A DNA stretch of 64,000 bases from Guptibacillus hwajinpoensis (GTDB taxonomy: Bacteria; Bacillota; Bacilli; Bacillales; Guptibacillaceae): positions 655,466 through 719,465 of the forward strand of contig NZ_LELK01000001.1 of the NCBI RefSeq assembly GCF_001039475.1. The letters run 5' to 3'. The notes beneath the pieces are model-generated. The model made no database searches. It was given only the letters and a program-made list of their open reading frames with translations, and was not told where the DNA came from. Below, one piece after another: positions 17,429-26,968 of this stretch (position 1 is the stretch's first letter; each line of letters opens with the position of its first letter). The position numbers and the translations under genes were made by a program.

Positions 17429-17434
17429 TTATAT

Positions 17435-17592
17435 AAAAGACTTTTCCGTAGATATTGGTCCTATTAGAATAGTGGTTAATTTCCGCTTCTGGATGCTCGC
17501 TTTCCGCGGGGCGGGCGGTGAGCATCCTTCCGCTCCAATTAGCGAAGTGTGGACAAAAATTGTAAAAAACAAAAAATCTTTTAGAAAAGAGC
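17435..17592 (+). repeat. GC-rich palindromic element R1, copy 1
   Basis: About 158 bp. The outer ends are GACTTTTCCGTAG and CTTTTAGAAAAGAGC. Inside, TTAATTTCCGCTTC is followed by hairpin arms GGATGCTC (17491-17498) and GAGCATCC (17520-17527), then TTCCGCTCCAATTAGCGAAG and TGTGG. GC content jumps well above the flanks. Two overlapping minus-strand reading frames here are artefacts of the repeat. It directly abuts R2 copy A. Confidence 0.75.
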
Positions 17593-17598
17593 AAAAAA

Positions 17599-17620
17599 AA
17601 ACAGCCATTAGGCTGTTTTT
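17599..17620 (-). terminator. Terminator of the DUF4395 gene
   Basis: AAACAGCC / GGCTGTTTTT with an ATTA loop, followed on the minus strand by a T run. It touches the stop of the DUF4395 gene. Confidence 0.85.
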
Positions 17621-18041
17621 AAGATGAATGCTGTGACCTTCTATATTGAAATTGTTTCCATTGATACCGAACAAAACAACCGACACAAAATCCAAGAATC
17701 GCGATTAAGGAAGCAAGAGCAACCATTATAGCCGCCGTATTGGCTAGCCATTGGATCGATGAAATGTGTGCAAGTAATGAGATAGTTAGAAGGGTCACCG
17801 CTATCTTTTGATTGAACTGTTGTTGCTCAGCATCTTCAGGAATATAGGTATTGAGAGGTTTCTTTAAAAATGGTTTACCTGCTTTAATAACTGGATTGAA
17901 TTTAAAAAGCAGCCCCATTAAACCTGCTGAAAGTGGTACTGCTAAAAAGAGCCAATTGGATGAAATGATAAACATCGTTGCGAATATAAAGATAAAGGAT
18001 TGATTTAGTCGTACAAGAGGTCTAGGAATGGATAAAGGCAT
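17619..18041 (-). CDS. DUF4395 membrane protein
   Basis: 140 aa with about four hydrophobic segments (FIFIFATMFIISSNWLF, an adjacent helix, then two in the C-terminal half). It ends with the GFCVGCFVRYQ motif typical of DUF4395 proteins, whose CxxC-like pair suggests a thiol or metal role. PIPRPLVRLNQ-type N-termini are usual for the family. AGGTAGGT precedes the ATG. No function is established; it sits alone between repeats and the NOS operon. Confidence 0.75.
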   Translation of the reverse strand: MPLSIPRPLVRLNQSFIFIFATMFIISSNWLFLAVPLSAGLMGLLFKFNPVIKAGKPFLKKPLNTYIPEDAEQQQFNQKIAVTLLTISLLAHISSIQWLANTAAIMVALASLIAILGFCVGCFVRYQWKQFQYRRSQHSS

Positions 18042-18126
18042 TAAAATACCTACCTTTCTTATAGGAATTTACTTATATAAAAGAATATACGCTTTGAAGT
18101 ATTTTGTACAGCTAAACGCTCAAAAA

Positions 18127-18148
18127 AAACCCACATTATTGTGGGTTT
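18127..18148 (-). terminator. Terminator of the nos operon
   Basis: AAACCCACA / TGTGGGTTT with a TTAT loop, followed by TTTTTTTG on the minus strand. It overlaps the stop of the ABM-domain gene. Confidence 0.88.
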
Positions 18149-18443
18149 ACTTGTCTGAATGTATTTGAACTAAGTGTTCCATTTCTACATGCTCCAAATA
18201 TGGATCCATCTTTTTTGTAAACTGTTCGAACCGTTGTGAATTCATGAATCCTTCGGTGTGAGCCGCAAGAGAATCCCACTCAATAAAAATCATATATTTA
18301 CGCTCAGCCTCAATTGATTTTGTTAGAGTATAATGCTGATATCCGTTTGTTGCAGCAATTAATTCAACAGCTTCTGAGAATGCTTTTTCGAATTCAGTTT
18401 CTAGTCCTTCATGGATTACAAAATAAGCCTTTTCGATAATCAT
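18147..18443 (-). CDS. Antibiotic biosynthesis monooxygenase (ABM) domain protein, HmoA/B-like
   Basis: 98 aa, one ferredoxin-like ABM domain. The central FIEWDSLAAHTEGFMNSQRF block is typical of the ABM/heme-degrading monooxygenase group. A heme-ligand histidine cannot be assigned confidently. It begins 19 bp after the NOS stop and ends in the operon terminator, so it is very likely co-transcribed with nos. A link to heme or oxidised-nitrogen chemistry is inference from context. It could equally be a quinol monooxygenase. Confidence 0.78.
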   Translation of the reverse strand: MIIEKAYFVIHEGLETEFEKAFSEAVELIAATNGYQHYTLTKSIEAERKYMIFIEWDSLAAHTEGFMNSQRFEQFTKKMDPYLEHVEMEHLVQIHSDK

Positions 18444-18462
18444 GCCAATCTCCTATTCTAAT

Positions 18463-19530
18463 CTAAAATGGTTTTTCCTGATAAAAGTAATTTGGTGATA
18501 AAATTTTATTCTTATATGGTTTATGGAAGATGTGCGTTGTTGCTGGAGAAACCGGAGGAATTAGCCAGGTCCAATTTCCCGTTACTTCCCGCTCTGCTTT
18601 CGCTTCATTTTGCTCGAATTTTTGAAATTGCTTCGCAGCTGTGTGATGATCTACAATACTTACTCCTGCCTTTTGATAGGAATATAAAACTGCTCGATTT
18701 AATTCAACAAGAGCACGATCTTTCCACAACGTCGCATTCGAACTCGTATCAATTTTCATTACACTTGCAACTTTCGGCAGTAAATCATAGCGATCAGTAT
18801 CAGCAAGGTTCCTTGCTCCTATCTCTGTTCCCATGTACCAGCCATTAAATGGAGCAGCACCGTAATCTATCCCTCCTATTTCTAATCGCATATCTGAAAT
18901 AATTGGAACAGCGTACCATTTAGCACCAAGAGAAGAGAAATCATATTCAGGGTGCTCTACTTCTACTTGAAGAACATGATCTTCAGGTAGATCAATAACG
19001 AGTGGCTTGTCATCATTCATTGTAAAAACGAGGGGTAACACGTCATGTGAGGTCCCTACTCCTCGCCAACCGAGTTTGATCACTTGATTCGTAAAGTCGA
19101 CAGAATCAGGATCACCTACAATGCCATCTTCAGTTTCATAACCTGCATAACGGACTAACTGATGATTCCAAATCCGTACTTTTCCTGGTTCAAAAATAGT
19201 AATCGTTGGACGAATTTTACCACCGTTTGTTGCTACCTTTAGGTGATGTAATAATGCATTTGTGACTTCTTCTACTGTTGAAGCACATCGTGCATCTATT
19301 ACTGTCATTGTGTTCCAAAAAAGTCTACCAATGCATTTGTTACTATTTCGCCACGCCATTTTCGCACCTTGTTCAAGTTCCTCGTATGTATGAGAGTAAG
19401 TTCCTTTAGCGTTAATTTCATCTCTAATTTCATTTTTTCGTAGCTGTAAAGCGGCTGGATCTTTTTCTAATTCATAATATGCCTGATCAAGAAAAGAAAA
19501 GGCTTCATCTATTAATTCGTTATGATTCAT
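18463..19530 (-). CDS. nos: Nitric oxide synthase oxygenase
   Basis: 355 aa, the oxygenase-only bacterial NOS that oxidises L-arginine via N-hydroxyarginine to citrulline and NO, using reductases encoded elsewhere. The heme thiolate is C66 in [11 protein letters not shown]. The substrate-binding glutamate is E236 in [28 protein letters not shown] and the C-terminal [16 protein letters not shown] are also family hallmarks. Length is normal. AGGAGGAAGAGCAT precedes the ATG. It forms an operon with a small ABM protein and is divergent from a thiosulfate transporter. Confidence 0.95.
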   Translation of the reverse strand: MNHNELIDEAFSFLDQAYYELEKDPAALQLRKNEIRDEINAKGTYSHTYEELEQGAKMAWRNSNKCIGRLFWNTMTVIDARCASTVEEVTNALLHHLKVATNGGKIRPTITIFEPGKVRIWNHQLVRYAGYETEDGIVGDPDSVDFTNQVIKLGWRGVGTSHDVLPLVFTMNDDKPLVIDLPEDHVLQVEVEHPEYDFSSLGAKWYAVPIISDMRLEIGGIDYGAAPFNGWYMGTEIGARNLADTDRYDLLPKVASVMKIDTSSNATLWKDRALVELNRAVLYSYQKAGVSIVDHHTAAKQFQKFEQNEAKAEREVTGNWTWLIPPVSPATTHIFHKPYKNKILSPNYFYQEKPF

Positions 19531-19615
19531 ATGCTCTTCCTCCTGTAGCCGGAGACGGTTCTAACACCTGATCTTAAGCTCATCATTGTAATAATCGGAA
19601 TACTAGTCCACGCGT

Positions 19616-19624
19616 ATTATATCA
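19616..19624 (-). promoter_or_regulatory. nos: Extended -10 promoter of nos
   Basis: On the minus strand TG-A-TATAAT is a perfect extended -10, about 86 bp upstream of the nos start. The -35 region (TAGTAC at 17 bp) is poor, as is usual with extended -10 elements. Confidence 0.55.
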
Positions 19625-19690
19625 CACGACCTTTTGCAGTACTAATGGACAACTCTAACCAGTGTGTTTTTATAAGCTTAGATTAAATTG

Positions 19691-19719
19691 TTTACACACC
19701 AACAAATCTATTGTAGGAT
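19691..19719 (+). promoter_or_regulatory. Sigma-A-type promoter of the thiosulfate transporter gene
   Basis: TTTACA and TAGGAT are separated by exactly 17 bp, about 48 bp upstream of the start codon and back to back with the nos promoter. Confidence 0.55.
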
Positions 19720-19766
19720 AAATTTGTTAATTCATATTAAAACTATCGGAATGAGGTGCATTAATC

Positions 19767-21011
19767 TTGGCAATGGAACAACCCGTTCATACAACAAGAA
19801 GTTCATTACAGCTTCCGTTCCTTAAAGCGCCACAAAAGCCTGTTCTTACAGCTGGCTTTTTATTTATTGCCTTACTCGGTTTGATCCTTTTTCTAAATCA
19901 AGGAGTTCAGCAAGTTGTTCTCTTTGCACTAGGACTATTACTTGGGTATTGCTTGCTTCATGCTAGATTTGGCTTTACATCGGCGTTCAGACAATTATTA
20001 AGCGTAGGAAATGGAACAGCCATTCAATCCCATATGCTGATGCTCGCTGTTGCTAGTACATTGTTCGCACCGATTCTATCAAATGGGTTCGGTTTGTTTG
20101 GGACAACACCTACTGGATATGTGTTCCCAGTCGGAACAAGCGTAGTTGTGGGATCATTCTTATTCGGGATTGGCATGCAACTCGGGGGTGGATGTGCTTC
20201 AGGAACACTCTATACTGTCGGTTGGGGGAAAACCGAAATGTTACTTACCCTATTCGGATTTATTGTTGGATCCGTTGTTGGTGCGTGGCATTTTGACTTC
20301 TGGGTAAATCAAATGCCTTCATTCCAAGCCATTTCTTTAGCCACAGATACAGGGCTAGGCTTTTTCGGAGCTTGGGTTCTTCAGCTTTCTTTGTTTGCAC
20401 TTATCTTCTTTCTAGTAAGATTCATAGCCAAAAAGCGTCAGCCTCCACAAATAAAGCCTTTACCAACAGCAAATGGTTGGAAGCGATTTTTCCGTGGCTC
20501 ATGGCCTATCTGGACTGCTGCAATTGCGCTAGGTGTACTAAATGCTTTAACGCTAGTATCCCGGGGAAACCCATGGGGCATTACATCAGCCTTTGCTCTT
20601 TGGGGTTCAAAAATAGCATTATTTCTAGGAATTGATGTTACACAGTGGGGATATTGGTCAGGTACCAAGTCTGCTGCACTTGAACAATCAATACTCACGG
20701 ATTCGACTAGCGTCATGAACTTCGGTGTTATTCTAGGAGCCTTTGTTGCTGCTGGCGCAGGCGGTGCATTTATTATGAGAAGAGTACCACTGAAGTTAGC
20801 CGCAGCCTCTATTATTGGTGGTTTACTAATGGGCTACGGTGCTCGGTTAGCATTTGGTTGTAACATTGGTGCTTATTTCGGAGGAATCGCATCATTCAGT
20901 CTTCATGGTTGGGTATGGATGATTGTTGCACTTGCAGGCTCATACTTAGCTCTCTACTTACGTCCTCTGTTTGGATTGAAAAATCCAAAGAAAGAAGATC
21001 AATTCTGTTAA
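19767..21011 (+). CDS. YeeE/YedE family thiosulfate transporter, TsuA-like
   Basis: 414 aa with many hydrophobic segments and the duplicated YeeE/YedE architecture. The two conserved cysteine motifs are GGGCASGTLYTVG (C143) and AFGCNIGAYFGG (C365), the residues through which TsuA is thought to relay thiosulfate. A further conserved-looking cysteine is at C62. The start is TTG 19767, 8 nt after GAGGTG; ATG 19773 is the alternative. A TusA-like sulfurtransferase often accompanies the family but is absent here. Regulation is likely from the promoter at 19691-19719. Confidence 0.85.
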   Translation: MAMEQPVHTTRSSLQLPFLKAPQKPVLTAGFLFIALLGLILFLNQGVQQVVLFALGLLLGYCLLHARFGFTSAFRQLLSVGNGTAIQSHMLMLAVASTLFAPILSNGFGLFGTTPTGYVFPVGTSVVVGSFLFGIGMQLGGGCASGTLYTVGWGKTEMLLTLFGFIVGSVVGAWHFDFWVNQMPSFQAISLATDTGLGFFGAWVLQLSLFALIFFLVRFIAKKRQPPQIKPLPTANGWKRFFRGSWPIWTAAIALGVLNALTLVSRGNPWGITSAFALWGSKIALFLGIDVTQWGYWSGTKSAALEQSILTDSTSVMNFGVILGAFVAAGAGGAFIMRRVPLKLAAASIIGGLLMGYGARLAFGCNIGAYFGGIASFSLHGWVWMIVALAGSYLALYLRPLFGLKNPKKEDQFC

Positions 21012-21015
21012 ACAT

Positions 21016-21048
21016 AAAAGGCCTGATCGATTATCGATCAGGCCTTTT
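21016..21048. terminator. Bidirectional terminator
   Basis: AAAAGGCCTGATCGAT and its complement form a 16-bp stem with one loop base, A-rich on one side and T-rich on the other. It separates the transporter gene from a convergent small gene. Confidence 0.88.
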
Positions 21049-21064
21049 CACTCTTAATCACTAA

Positions 21065-21268
21065 TTAAATTTCTTCAAAATATTCTTTATAAAATCCGCC
21101 GACTTTACCGCTATTATCAACGACAAACAAGAACTCTTCTGTTTCGTTCTTTACATCGTATGTCTTGCCTTCAGTTAATACTCGGTTCACCATATACTTC
21201 TTAGCGTTAGTATGTACACATTTAACTTTCTTGACTGTTGTTTGATCTTTCCATGAGTGATGAATCAT
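21065..21268 (-). CDS. DUF6501-like small protein, 67 aa
   Basis: 67 aa starting MIHHSWKDQ. The conserved-looking segment VKCVHTNAKKYMVN, then GKTYDVKNETEEFLFVVD and the GGFYKEYFEE tail, recall a small Bacillus protein family I know as DUF6501. The frame opens at an ATG at 21277, but AAAGGAG is better spaced from 21268. It has one cysteine, is basic and is probably cytosolic. Function unknown. Confidence 0.7.
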   Translation of the reverse strand: MIHHSWKDQTTVKKVKCVHTNAKKYMVNRVLTEGKTYDVKNETEEFLFVVDNSGKVGGFYKEYFEEI

Positions 21269-21335
21269 AACATCCACTCCTTTCTTCTTTTCTTCTATTC
21301 TACATGAGACCGCCTCTTAGATAAAGAATACGATA

Positions 21336-22193
21336 TTAAGATTCAAATAAATAGACGATGGAGTCTCCAACAGGTTTATAACCTATTCTCATATAGATCG
21401 AGTTGGATGTAGGATTTGATAAATCTGTATATAAGCTGCAAAACGAATAACCGCGATTTAGTATTGACTGACTTAGTTCTGCTACACACGCAGAGGCATA
21501 GCCATTTCTTTCAAACTCTGGTGGCGTATATACAAAGTTAATTGTCATTCCATTTGAAGTGGGTCTCGTCTGATTAGCCATAGAAACAATTTGATTCTCA
21601 ACTTGCCATAAGACAAGCGTTTGTTCTTCAATTAATTGTATAGCACGCTCACGACTTTCTTCGTATGGTATAGGCTGGCCAAGCGATTGAGTGAATCGTT
21701 GAATCCATTCAGTTATCATCTCACTATCCAATTCCTCTGCCATTCTCATAGATCCATCCACTTGCTTTGGCGGGTTCACCTGATCAAGTCGATAAATTCG
21801 TTGATTCATATGAAGGGTACGCTTCGCTTTTGTTAGACGAGAATATTCTTCCGAGAAAATTTCCACAAATCGATTTTCTCCAAGTATTCCTGGAACTTGT
21901 TTTTGCTTATGTAATTGATTCGCTCCATACAGAAGCGATTCCCTTGAAGTAGTAGCGCATCCAGCTATAGTGAGATTATGAGGTGGCGTCTGAATCATAC
22001 ATAGTTCTATTTTCCCGTCATCTGTTTCTATGGTTGCTAAATAAGGCTCATTATCAACATCTATTTTTCCATTCTGTATAACGTGACGATGTAAAATACC
22101 TAGCGATAAATTATTCACTGCTTCGTTTTTTTCTAGAAAGATTTGAACGTAATCTAAGTATGCAATCGGATCTTGAAAGTTTTTTATTCTCAT
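21336..22193 (-). CDS. GNAT family N-acetyltransferase
   Basis: About 285 aa. The C-terminal half is a GNAT fold: INFVYTPPEFERNGYASACVAEL is the acetyl-CoA pyrophosphate-binding motif A (the usual RxxGxG/A is here ERNGYA). SLYTDLSNPTSNSIYMRIGY is motif B. The N-terminal half, as in YobR/YkwB-like proteins, is a divergent second GNAT-like domain. GGGGAA precedes the ATG at 22193. The substrate is unknown. The gene is followed by a short gap and preceded by R1 copy 2. Confidence 0.8.
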   Translation of the reverse strand: MRIKNFQDPIAYLDYVQIFLEKNEAVNNLSLGILHRHVIQNGKIDVDNEPYLATIETDDGKIELCMIQTPPHNLTIAGCATTSRESLLYGANQLHKQKQVPGILGENRFVEIFSEEYSRLTKAKRTLHMNQRIYRLDQVNPPKQVDGSMRMAEELDSEMITEWIQRFTQSLGQPIPYEESRERAIQLIEEQTLVLWQVENQIVSMANQTRPTSNGMTINFVYTPPEFERNGYASACVAELSQSILNRGYSFCSLYTDLSNPTSNSIYMRIGYKPVGDSIVYLFES

Positions 22194-22221
22194 CACATTT
22201 CCCCACTTTTGTATTAGTTGA

Positions 22222-22402
22222 TAAAAAACTTGTTATGACATGGTTCCCCTTTAAGGGTAGTGATTGATTTGCGCTACAGGTGCTCGCTTTCCGTGGGACG
22301 GGACGCTTGAGCCGCAGGAGTCGAGCACCTTCCGCTCCAATCAACCTTGAATTATGGTTTTTTACATTACCATTCACAAAACAACATTTTTAGAAAACAG
22401 CC
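22222..22402 (+). repeat. GC-rich palindromic element R1, copy 2
   Basis: Approximate limits. The core has TTTGCGCTACAGGTGCTCGC, arms AGGTGCTCG (22279-22287) and CGAGCACCT (22322-22330), then TTCCGCTCCAATCAAC. The right end TTTTTAGAAAACAGCCT is a variant of the R1 end. The left end is poorly conserved. It lies between the acetyltransferase start and the odhB terminator. A minus-strand reading frame over it is spurious. Confidence 0.65.
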
Positions 22403-22411
22403 TAAGAAAAA

Positions 22412-22440
22412 AGAACCTGAATCTATTGGATTCAGGTTCT
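22412..22440 (-). terminator. Terminator of odhAB
   Basis: A 12-bp perfect stem, AGAACCTGAATC / GATTCAGGTTCT, with a TATTG loop and a TTTTTT run on the minus strand. It lies 10 bp after the odhB stop. Confidence 0.92.
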
Positions 22441-22449
22441 ATCTTTATC

Positions 22450-23745
22450 CTAACCTTCAAGAAGAAGTTGTTCTGGATCTTCGAGAAGCTCTTTGATTTT
22501 CGCGAGGAAGCTAACGGCTTCTCCACCATCTACGATGCGGTGATCGTATGAAAGAGCAATGTACATCATCGGGCGATTTTCCATTCGCTCCTGATCAATA
22601 GCCATTGGGCGCCATTGAATCTTGTGCATTCCAAGAATACCTACTTGAGGTGCATTTAGAATTGGAGTCGAAAGCATGGAACCGAAAATACCACCATTTG
22701 TAATTGTAAATGAACCACCTTGTAGCTCATCCAGTTTTAATTTGTTGTCACGAGCTTTCTTCGCAAGATTACCAATTTCCTGCTCAATTCCAGCGAATGA
22801 AAGTTTATCAGCGTCACGTACGACAGGAACCACAAGTCCTTCTTCTGCTCCAACTGCAATACCAATATCATAGAACTTCTTAAGAACGATATCCGTATCC
22901 TGAATCTCTGCATTTAGACGCGGGTACTTTTTAAGTGCTCCTACAACAGCTTTAGTGAAGAATGACATAAAACCAAGTTTTACATCGTTGTCTTCAAGAA
23001 ACTTGTCCTTACGACGTTTACGAAGCTCCATAATCGCTGTCATATCAACTTCGTTAAATGTTGTAAGCATTGCTGCAGTATGTTGAACTTCAACAAGACG
23101 CTTTGCAATCGTTTGACGACGACGAGACATTTTCACTCGTTCTACTGGCTTACCTTCATTAACTTGTGATTGTTTGTTTTCTTGTTTTTCTTGTTTCTTC
23201 TCTTGCTTTGGTGCTTCTTTTTGCCCTGATTGATCTGCATGGGCTTTCACATCGTCAGGACGCACTCGACCTAGAGGATCTTTCGTATTAACCTCATTCA
23301 AATCAACGCCAAGTTCACGAGCAAGTTTTCTAGCAGAAGGTGAAGCTACTGTTCGTCCATTCTCAGATTGTTGATTTGCTTCTGGTGCTGCATGAGCTTT
23401 TGATTCCTGATCTGATTTCGCTTCTTCAGGAGATTCCGTTTCTTCTTTTTTCGCTTCAGCTTGTTCGGTTTCATTAGCTTGTTGATCTTTAGATTGAGAA
23501 GAACTGCTTTCACCGCCACCTAGGTAAGCAATGATTTCGCCAACTTCTACATTATCACCAGGTTCTTTCAAAAGTTCTTTAATTACTCCATCGTTTTCAG
23601 CACTAACTTCGATGTTAACTTTGTCTGTTTCAAGCTCAACAAGGTTGTCACCTTTTTCTACTTTGTCGCCTACTTTGATTAACCATTGAGAAATGGTACC
23701 TTCTGTAATGGATTCTGCGAGTTCTGGTACTTTAACTTCAATCAC
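22450..23745 (-). CDS. odhB: 2-oxoglutarate dehydrogenase E2, dihydrolipoyl succinyltransferase
   Basis: 431 aa. The lipoyl domain (1-80) carries the lipoylated K42 in [11 protein letters not shown] long E/K/Q/A-rich linker (about 85-130) leads to the peripheral subunit-binding domain ([15 protein letters not shown] near 137), a second charged linker, and the catalytic domain ending in [13 protein letters not shown]. This is the TCA-cycle E2 core that passes succinyl to CoA. GTG start after AAGGAGG. It overlaps odhA by 8 nt, so the two are translationally coupled. Confidence 0.96.
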   Translation of the reverse strand: MIEVKVPELAESITEGTISQWLIKVGDKVEKGDNLVELETDKVNIEVSAENDGVIKELLKEPGDNVEVGEIIAYLGGGESSSSQSKDQQANETEQAEAKKEETESPEEAKSDQESKAHAAPEANQQSENGRTVASPSARKLARELGVDLNEVNTKDPLGRVRPDDVKAHADQSGQKEAPKQEKKQEKQENKQSQVNEGKPVERVKMSRRRQTIAKRLVEVQHTAAMLTTFNEVDMTAIMELRKRRKDKFLEDNDVKLGFMSFFTKAVVGALKKYPRLNAEIQDTDIVLKKFYDIGIAVGAEEGLVVPVVRDADKLSFAGIEQEIGNLAKKARDNKLKLDELQGGSFTITNGGIFGSMLSTPILNAPQVGILGMHKIQWRPMAIDQERMENRPMMYIALSYDHRIVDGGEAVSFLAKIKELLEDPEQLLLEG

Positions 23746-26596
23746 GACGATTACCTCCTTGATGGGAAACAGTTTTGGATGGCTCTAAGACTTCTTGTAT
23801 GATTCGTTCTTGATCCTTTTTATGCACGTTAGGCTCTCCGCCAGCTGGACTTGATCGATCTGGACGACCAACATAGCTCACAGCAACACCTTTTGGAGCT
23901 GACTCATGAATTCGAGGAGAAATGTAATTCCAAGAGCCCATATTCTTTGGTTCTTCCTGCAACCAAATAATTTCCTTCACATTAGAATACCGTTCAAAAA
24001 TCTTTTTAACTTCTTCATGAGGGAATGGATACAATTGCTCTACTCGAAGCACATGCAACCAATCAAAATTCTCTTCAGAAGATTCTATTTCAGCCGATAG
24101 ATCAACCGCTACCTTACCTGTACAAAGTACGATACGCTCTACCTTTTCTTTACTCTCGCCAAGACCTGCTTGTTCAACAACACTAAGGAATTGCCCCTGG
24201 CTGAATTCAAATCCAGGTGAAGACGTGCGCTGATTACGAAGGAGACTTTTTGGCGTCATAATGACAAGCGGTCGTACTTCTTTCTTCTCAAGAATAGCAG
24301 CCTGTCTACGTAAAATATGGAAGTATTGTGCTGCGCTCGTTAAATTCGCAACCGTCCAGTTGTTTTCAGCAGCAAGTGTAAGGAAACGTTCTACTCTTCC
24401 GCTAGAGTGTTCAGGTCCCTGACCTTCGTATCCATGTGGAAGTAACAAAACCATTCCTGACTTTTGTCCCCATTTTGCTCTACCTGCAGAAACAAATTGG
24501 TCAAAGATCACTTGTGCAGCATTAGCAAAGTCACCGTATTGTGCTTCCCAGATCACTAATGTTTCTGGAGCGAATACGTTATAACCATATTCGAAACCAA
24601 CAACAGAAGCTTCTGAAAGTGGGCTATTATGAATCGCAAATGACGATTCAGCTTGAGGTAGTTCATGAAGTGGGCAATACTTCTCACCCGTTTCTTTATC
24701 ATGAAGTACAAGGTGTCGCTGAGCGAATGTGCCTCTCTGGGAATCCTGTCCTGTTATACGTATTGGCGTTCCATCACCAAGAATAGATGCAAACGCAAGC
24801 GTTTCACCAAGTGCCCAATCGACTTTGCCACCTTCTTCAAGCATATCAAGTCTACGTTTCAAAATACGCTCAAGCTTTGGATAAACATTAAAGCCATCTG
24901 GGCGAATGAGTAACTTCTCATTGATGTCTTTTAGTGTCTCGAGAGGCACTGAAGTATCTATAGACGGAATTCCTTTAACAATCTCTTTAGGAGGCTGTAG
25001 CTCTTGCACATCTCCCTGATTGTCTCCGCCTTTTGCTATTTTATCGTACTCCGTTTGCAACTCTTGGAGTACTTCTTCATCTATCTTTTCGCCGTGACCA
25101 GATTCAATCACATTCTGATCAGTAAGGTATTTGGCATAACTTGCCCTTACTGTTGGATGGTTTTTAATTTTCTCATATAGATGTGGCTGTGTAACAGCTG
25201 GGTCGTCCATTTCGTTATGACCAAATCTTCTATATCCGATAAGATCAATTAGGAAATCTTTATTAAACTTCATTCTATACTCATATGCAAGGTGCATTGC
25301 AGCTAAACATGCTTCAGGGTCGTCAGCGTTCACATGCACAATTGGAATCTCATACCCTTTTGCAAGATCACTAGCATATTTAGTAGAACGAGAATCGGAA
25401 CTTTCGGTTGTAAATCCAAGCTGATTATTTGCGATAATATGAATGGTTCCGCCTGTATGATAGCCTTTAAGTTGGCTTAAGTTAAGCGTCTCAGCTACAA
25501 CGCCTTCACCAGGGAAAGCGGCGTCTCCATGAATTAGAATAGCAAATGATTTACGGAAATCTTGTTTTGGTTCACCCTTATTATCACGTGTTTCCTGTGC
25601 CGCTCTTGCATACCCTTCAACGACAGGATCAACAAATTCAAGGTGAGACGGATTGTTGGCAAGCGTAACGGTAGCTTCAGCCGTTTCAGACCCCTCAAAT
25701 TTACGATCTGCGCCCATGTGGTATTTCACATCACCAGTCCAACCATAGTTAATACCCGTTGAGCCTTCAGATGGCACAAGTTCTTTGTTTGGCGCATGAT
25801 GAAATTCAGCGAAAATCTTTTCATAAGGTTTGTTTAAAACGTGTGTAAGAACGTTTAAACGACCACGGTGAGCCATTCCTATCATTACATTCTTAGCACC
25901 GTCACTTGTACCACACTTAATAACGTCATCAAGCATTGGTACCATTGCGTCTACACCTTCAATGGAGAATCGTTTCTGTCCGACGAAGGTTTTATGAAGG
26001 AATTTCTCAAATCCTTCAACTTCTGTTAACCTTCGAAGAAGTTCTTTACGATCATCGTCTGTTAGCGTTCTGCTAACAGAATCGTTCTCCACCATTTCAT
26101 CAAGCCATTTACGTTCATCTTCAGCGTGTACGTGAGTGAATTCATATGATAAAGACTTTGTATATAGATCCTGCAATCGCTTAATAGCCTGCAAGCCGTT
26201 GTTAATATCTGCAGGCGCATTTTCCCAAACTACTTCAGCAGGAATCGCTTTCAAGTCTTCACTAGAAAGACCGTATTTCTCTGGATTCATAAATTTCTGA
26301 TCAGATTTCTCATTATTTAGTGGATTAATTGCTGCAGCTAAATGGCCATATGTACGAATATTATCAGCTAGTTTAACTGCTGATATGACCTTTTTAAGAT
26401 TACCTGGTTTAGCAGATGTTTCAATTTCATCTGTAGAAGATGGTGGTGGTCCCCACTGTTCAAACTTTTGGCGCATGTCGGGATCAACTGATTCCGGATC
26501 TTCTTGGTACATTTCATATAGTTCAATGGCATAGCCAAGGTTTGGTCCATAAAATTCTTGCCATGGATGTTCCACTCTGGACTGTTTGGTATTCAA
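23738..26596 (-). CDS. odhA: 2-oxoglutarate dehydrogenase E1 component
   Basis: 952 aa, the thiamine-diphosphate-dependent decarboxylase of the 2-oxoglutarate dehydrogenase complex. The N-terminal E2-binding segment [21 protein letters not shown] is at 10-30. [12 protein letters not shown] lies near 240, the ThDP/metal motif [18 protein letters not shown] near 365 and [13 protein letters not shown] near 620. [15 protein letters not shown] lies near 725. It starts with TTG after GGGAGGT; an out-of-frame ATG-CTT-TGA overlaps that TTG. Likely promoter and cre lie upstream. The E3 (dihydrolipoamide dehydrogenase) gene is not in the window. Confidence 0.96.
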   Translation of the reverse strand: MNTKQSRVEHPWQEFYGPNLGYAIELYEMYQEDPESVDPDMRQKFEQWGPPPSSTDEIETSAKPGNLKKVISAVKLADNIRTYGHLAAAINPLNNEKSDQKFMNPEKYGLSSEDLKAIPAEVVWENAPADINNGLQAIKRLQDLYTKSLSYEFTHVHAEDERKWLDEMVENDSVSRTLTDDDRKELLRRLTEVEGFEKFLHKTFVGQKRFSIEGVDAMVPMLDDVIKCGTSDGAKNVMIGMAHRGRLNVLTHVLNKPYEKIFAEFHHAPNKELVPSEGSTGINYGWTGDVKYHMGADRKFEGSETAEATVTLANNPSHLEFVDPVVEGYARAAQETRDNKGEPKQDFRKSFAILIHGDAAFPGEGVVAETLNLSQLKGYHTGGTIHIIANNQLGFTTESSDSRSTKYASDLAKGYEIPIVHVNADDPEACLAAMHLAYEYRMKFNKDFLIDLIGYRRFGHNEMDDPAVTQPHLYEKIKNHPTVRASYAKYLTDQNVIESGHGEKIDEEVLQELQTEYDKIAKGGDNQGDVQELQPPKEIVKGIPSIDTSVPLETLKDINEKLLIRPDGFNVYPKLERILKRRLDMLEEGGKVDWALGETLAFASILGDGTPIRITGQDSQRGTFAQRHLVLHDKETGEKYCPLHELPQAESSFAIHNSPLSEASVVGFEYGYNVFAPETLVIWEAQYGDFANAAQVIFDQFVSAGRAKWGQKSGMVLLLPHGYEGQGPEHSSGRVERFLTLAAENNWTVANLTSAAQYFHILRRQAAILEKKEVRPLVIMTPKSLLRNQRTSSPGFEFSQGQFLSVVEQAGLGESKEKVERIVLCTGKVAVDLSAEIESSEENFDWLHVLRVEQLYPFPHEEVKKIFERYSNVKEIIWLQEEPKNMGSWNYISPRIHESAPKGVAVSYVGRPDRSSPAGGEPNVHKKDQERIIQEVLEPSKTVSHQGGNRRD

Positions 26597-26720
26597 AGCA
26601 TGCTACCTCCCTGCTGGGTTTTACTAAATTCATGCGCAAATAGGAAATTTGAACGCAATCTAAAGCATGATTTCTTACTAGTTCTTTTCACTCTTTTAAT
26701 GAATTGAAAACCTCGATTTA

Positions 26721-26734
26721 AAAAAACGCTTACA
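26721..26734 (-). promoter_or_regulatory. Candidate cre (CcpA) site
   Basis: TGTAAGCGTTTTTT matches the catabolite-responsive element TGWAANCGNTNWCA except at its last two bases. It lies over the expected transcription start of odhA, where CcpA would block initiation. The half-poor right arm lowers confidence. Confidence 0.4.
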
Positions 26735-26739
26735 TTGGC

Positions 26740-26768
26740 ATTTTAGCACAGTGTTGGGATGCCTACAA
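26740..26768 (-). promoter_or_regulatory. odhAB promoter
   Basis: TTGTAG, 17 bp, then an extended -10, TG-C-TAAAAT, on the minus strand, about 145 bp upstream of the odhA TTG. The rest of the 370-bp gap is AT-rich and holds no other clear feature apart from the cre-like site and the terminator at 26938-26962. Confidence 0.6.
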
Positions 26769-26937
26769 AACTTTCATGCAAATTCTCGAAAAAAATTTCT
26801 GTGACAAAAAGTGGACTTGAAAAATTTTTCGAATATTAACACAGTGCAATACTAAATTACCACAAAGTGTATCCATAGTGAATACAAATTAGAGATTTTC
26901 TTACAATGAATATGAAATATTGATTCTAACCACAAAA

Positions 26938-26962
26938 AAGGCGACCTAAGCGCGGTCGCCTT
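26938..26962 (-). terminator. Terminator of the quinone oxidoreductase gene
   Basis: AAGGCGACC / GGTCGCCTT with a 7-nt loop, then TTTTTTG on the minus strand, just after the stop. Confidence 0.88.
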
Positions 26963-26968
26963 AAAAGA

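Noticed and set aside
17321-17592. Possible CRISPR array or transposase remnant
   Set aside because: No regularly spaced direct repeats and no transposase coding sequence; the repeats are inverted and dispersed.
17376-17695. Two overlapping minus-strand reading frames (72 and 88 aa)
   Set aside because: They lie across R1 copy 1 and the DUF4395 terminator; no ribosome binding site and composition comes from the repeat.
22111-22377. Minus-strand reading frame of 88 aa
   Set aside because: Falls across R1 copy 2 and the acetyltransferase start; an artefact of the GC-rich repeat.
26586-26600. Mini frame ATG-CTT-TGA overlapping the odhA TTG
   Set aside because: Spacing from GGGAGGT to this ATG is too short for good initiation, so a coupling role like that at MetOD1 is not supported.
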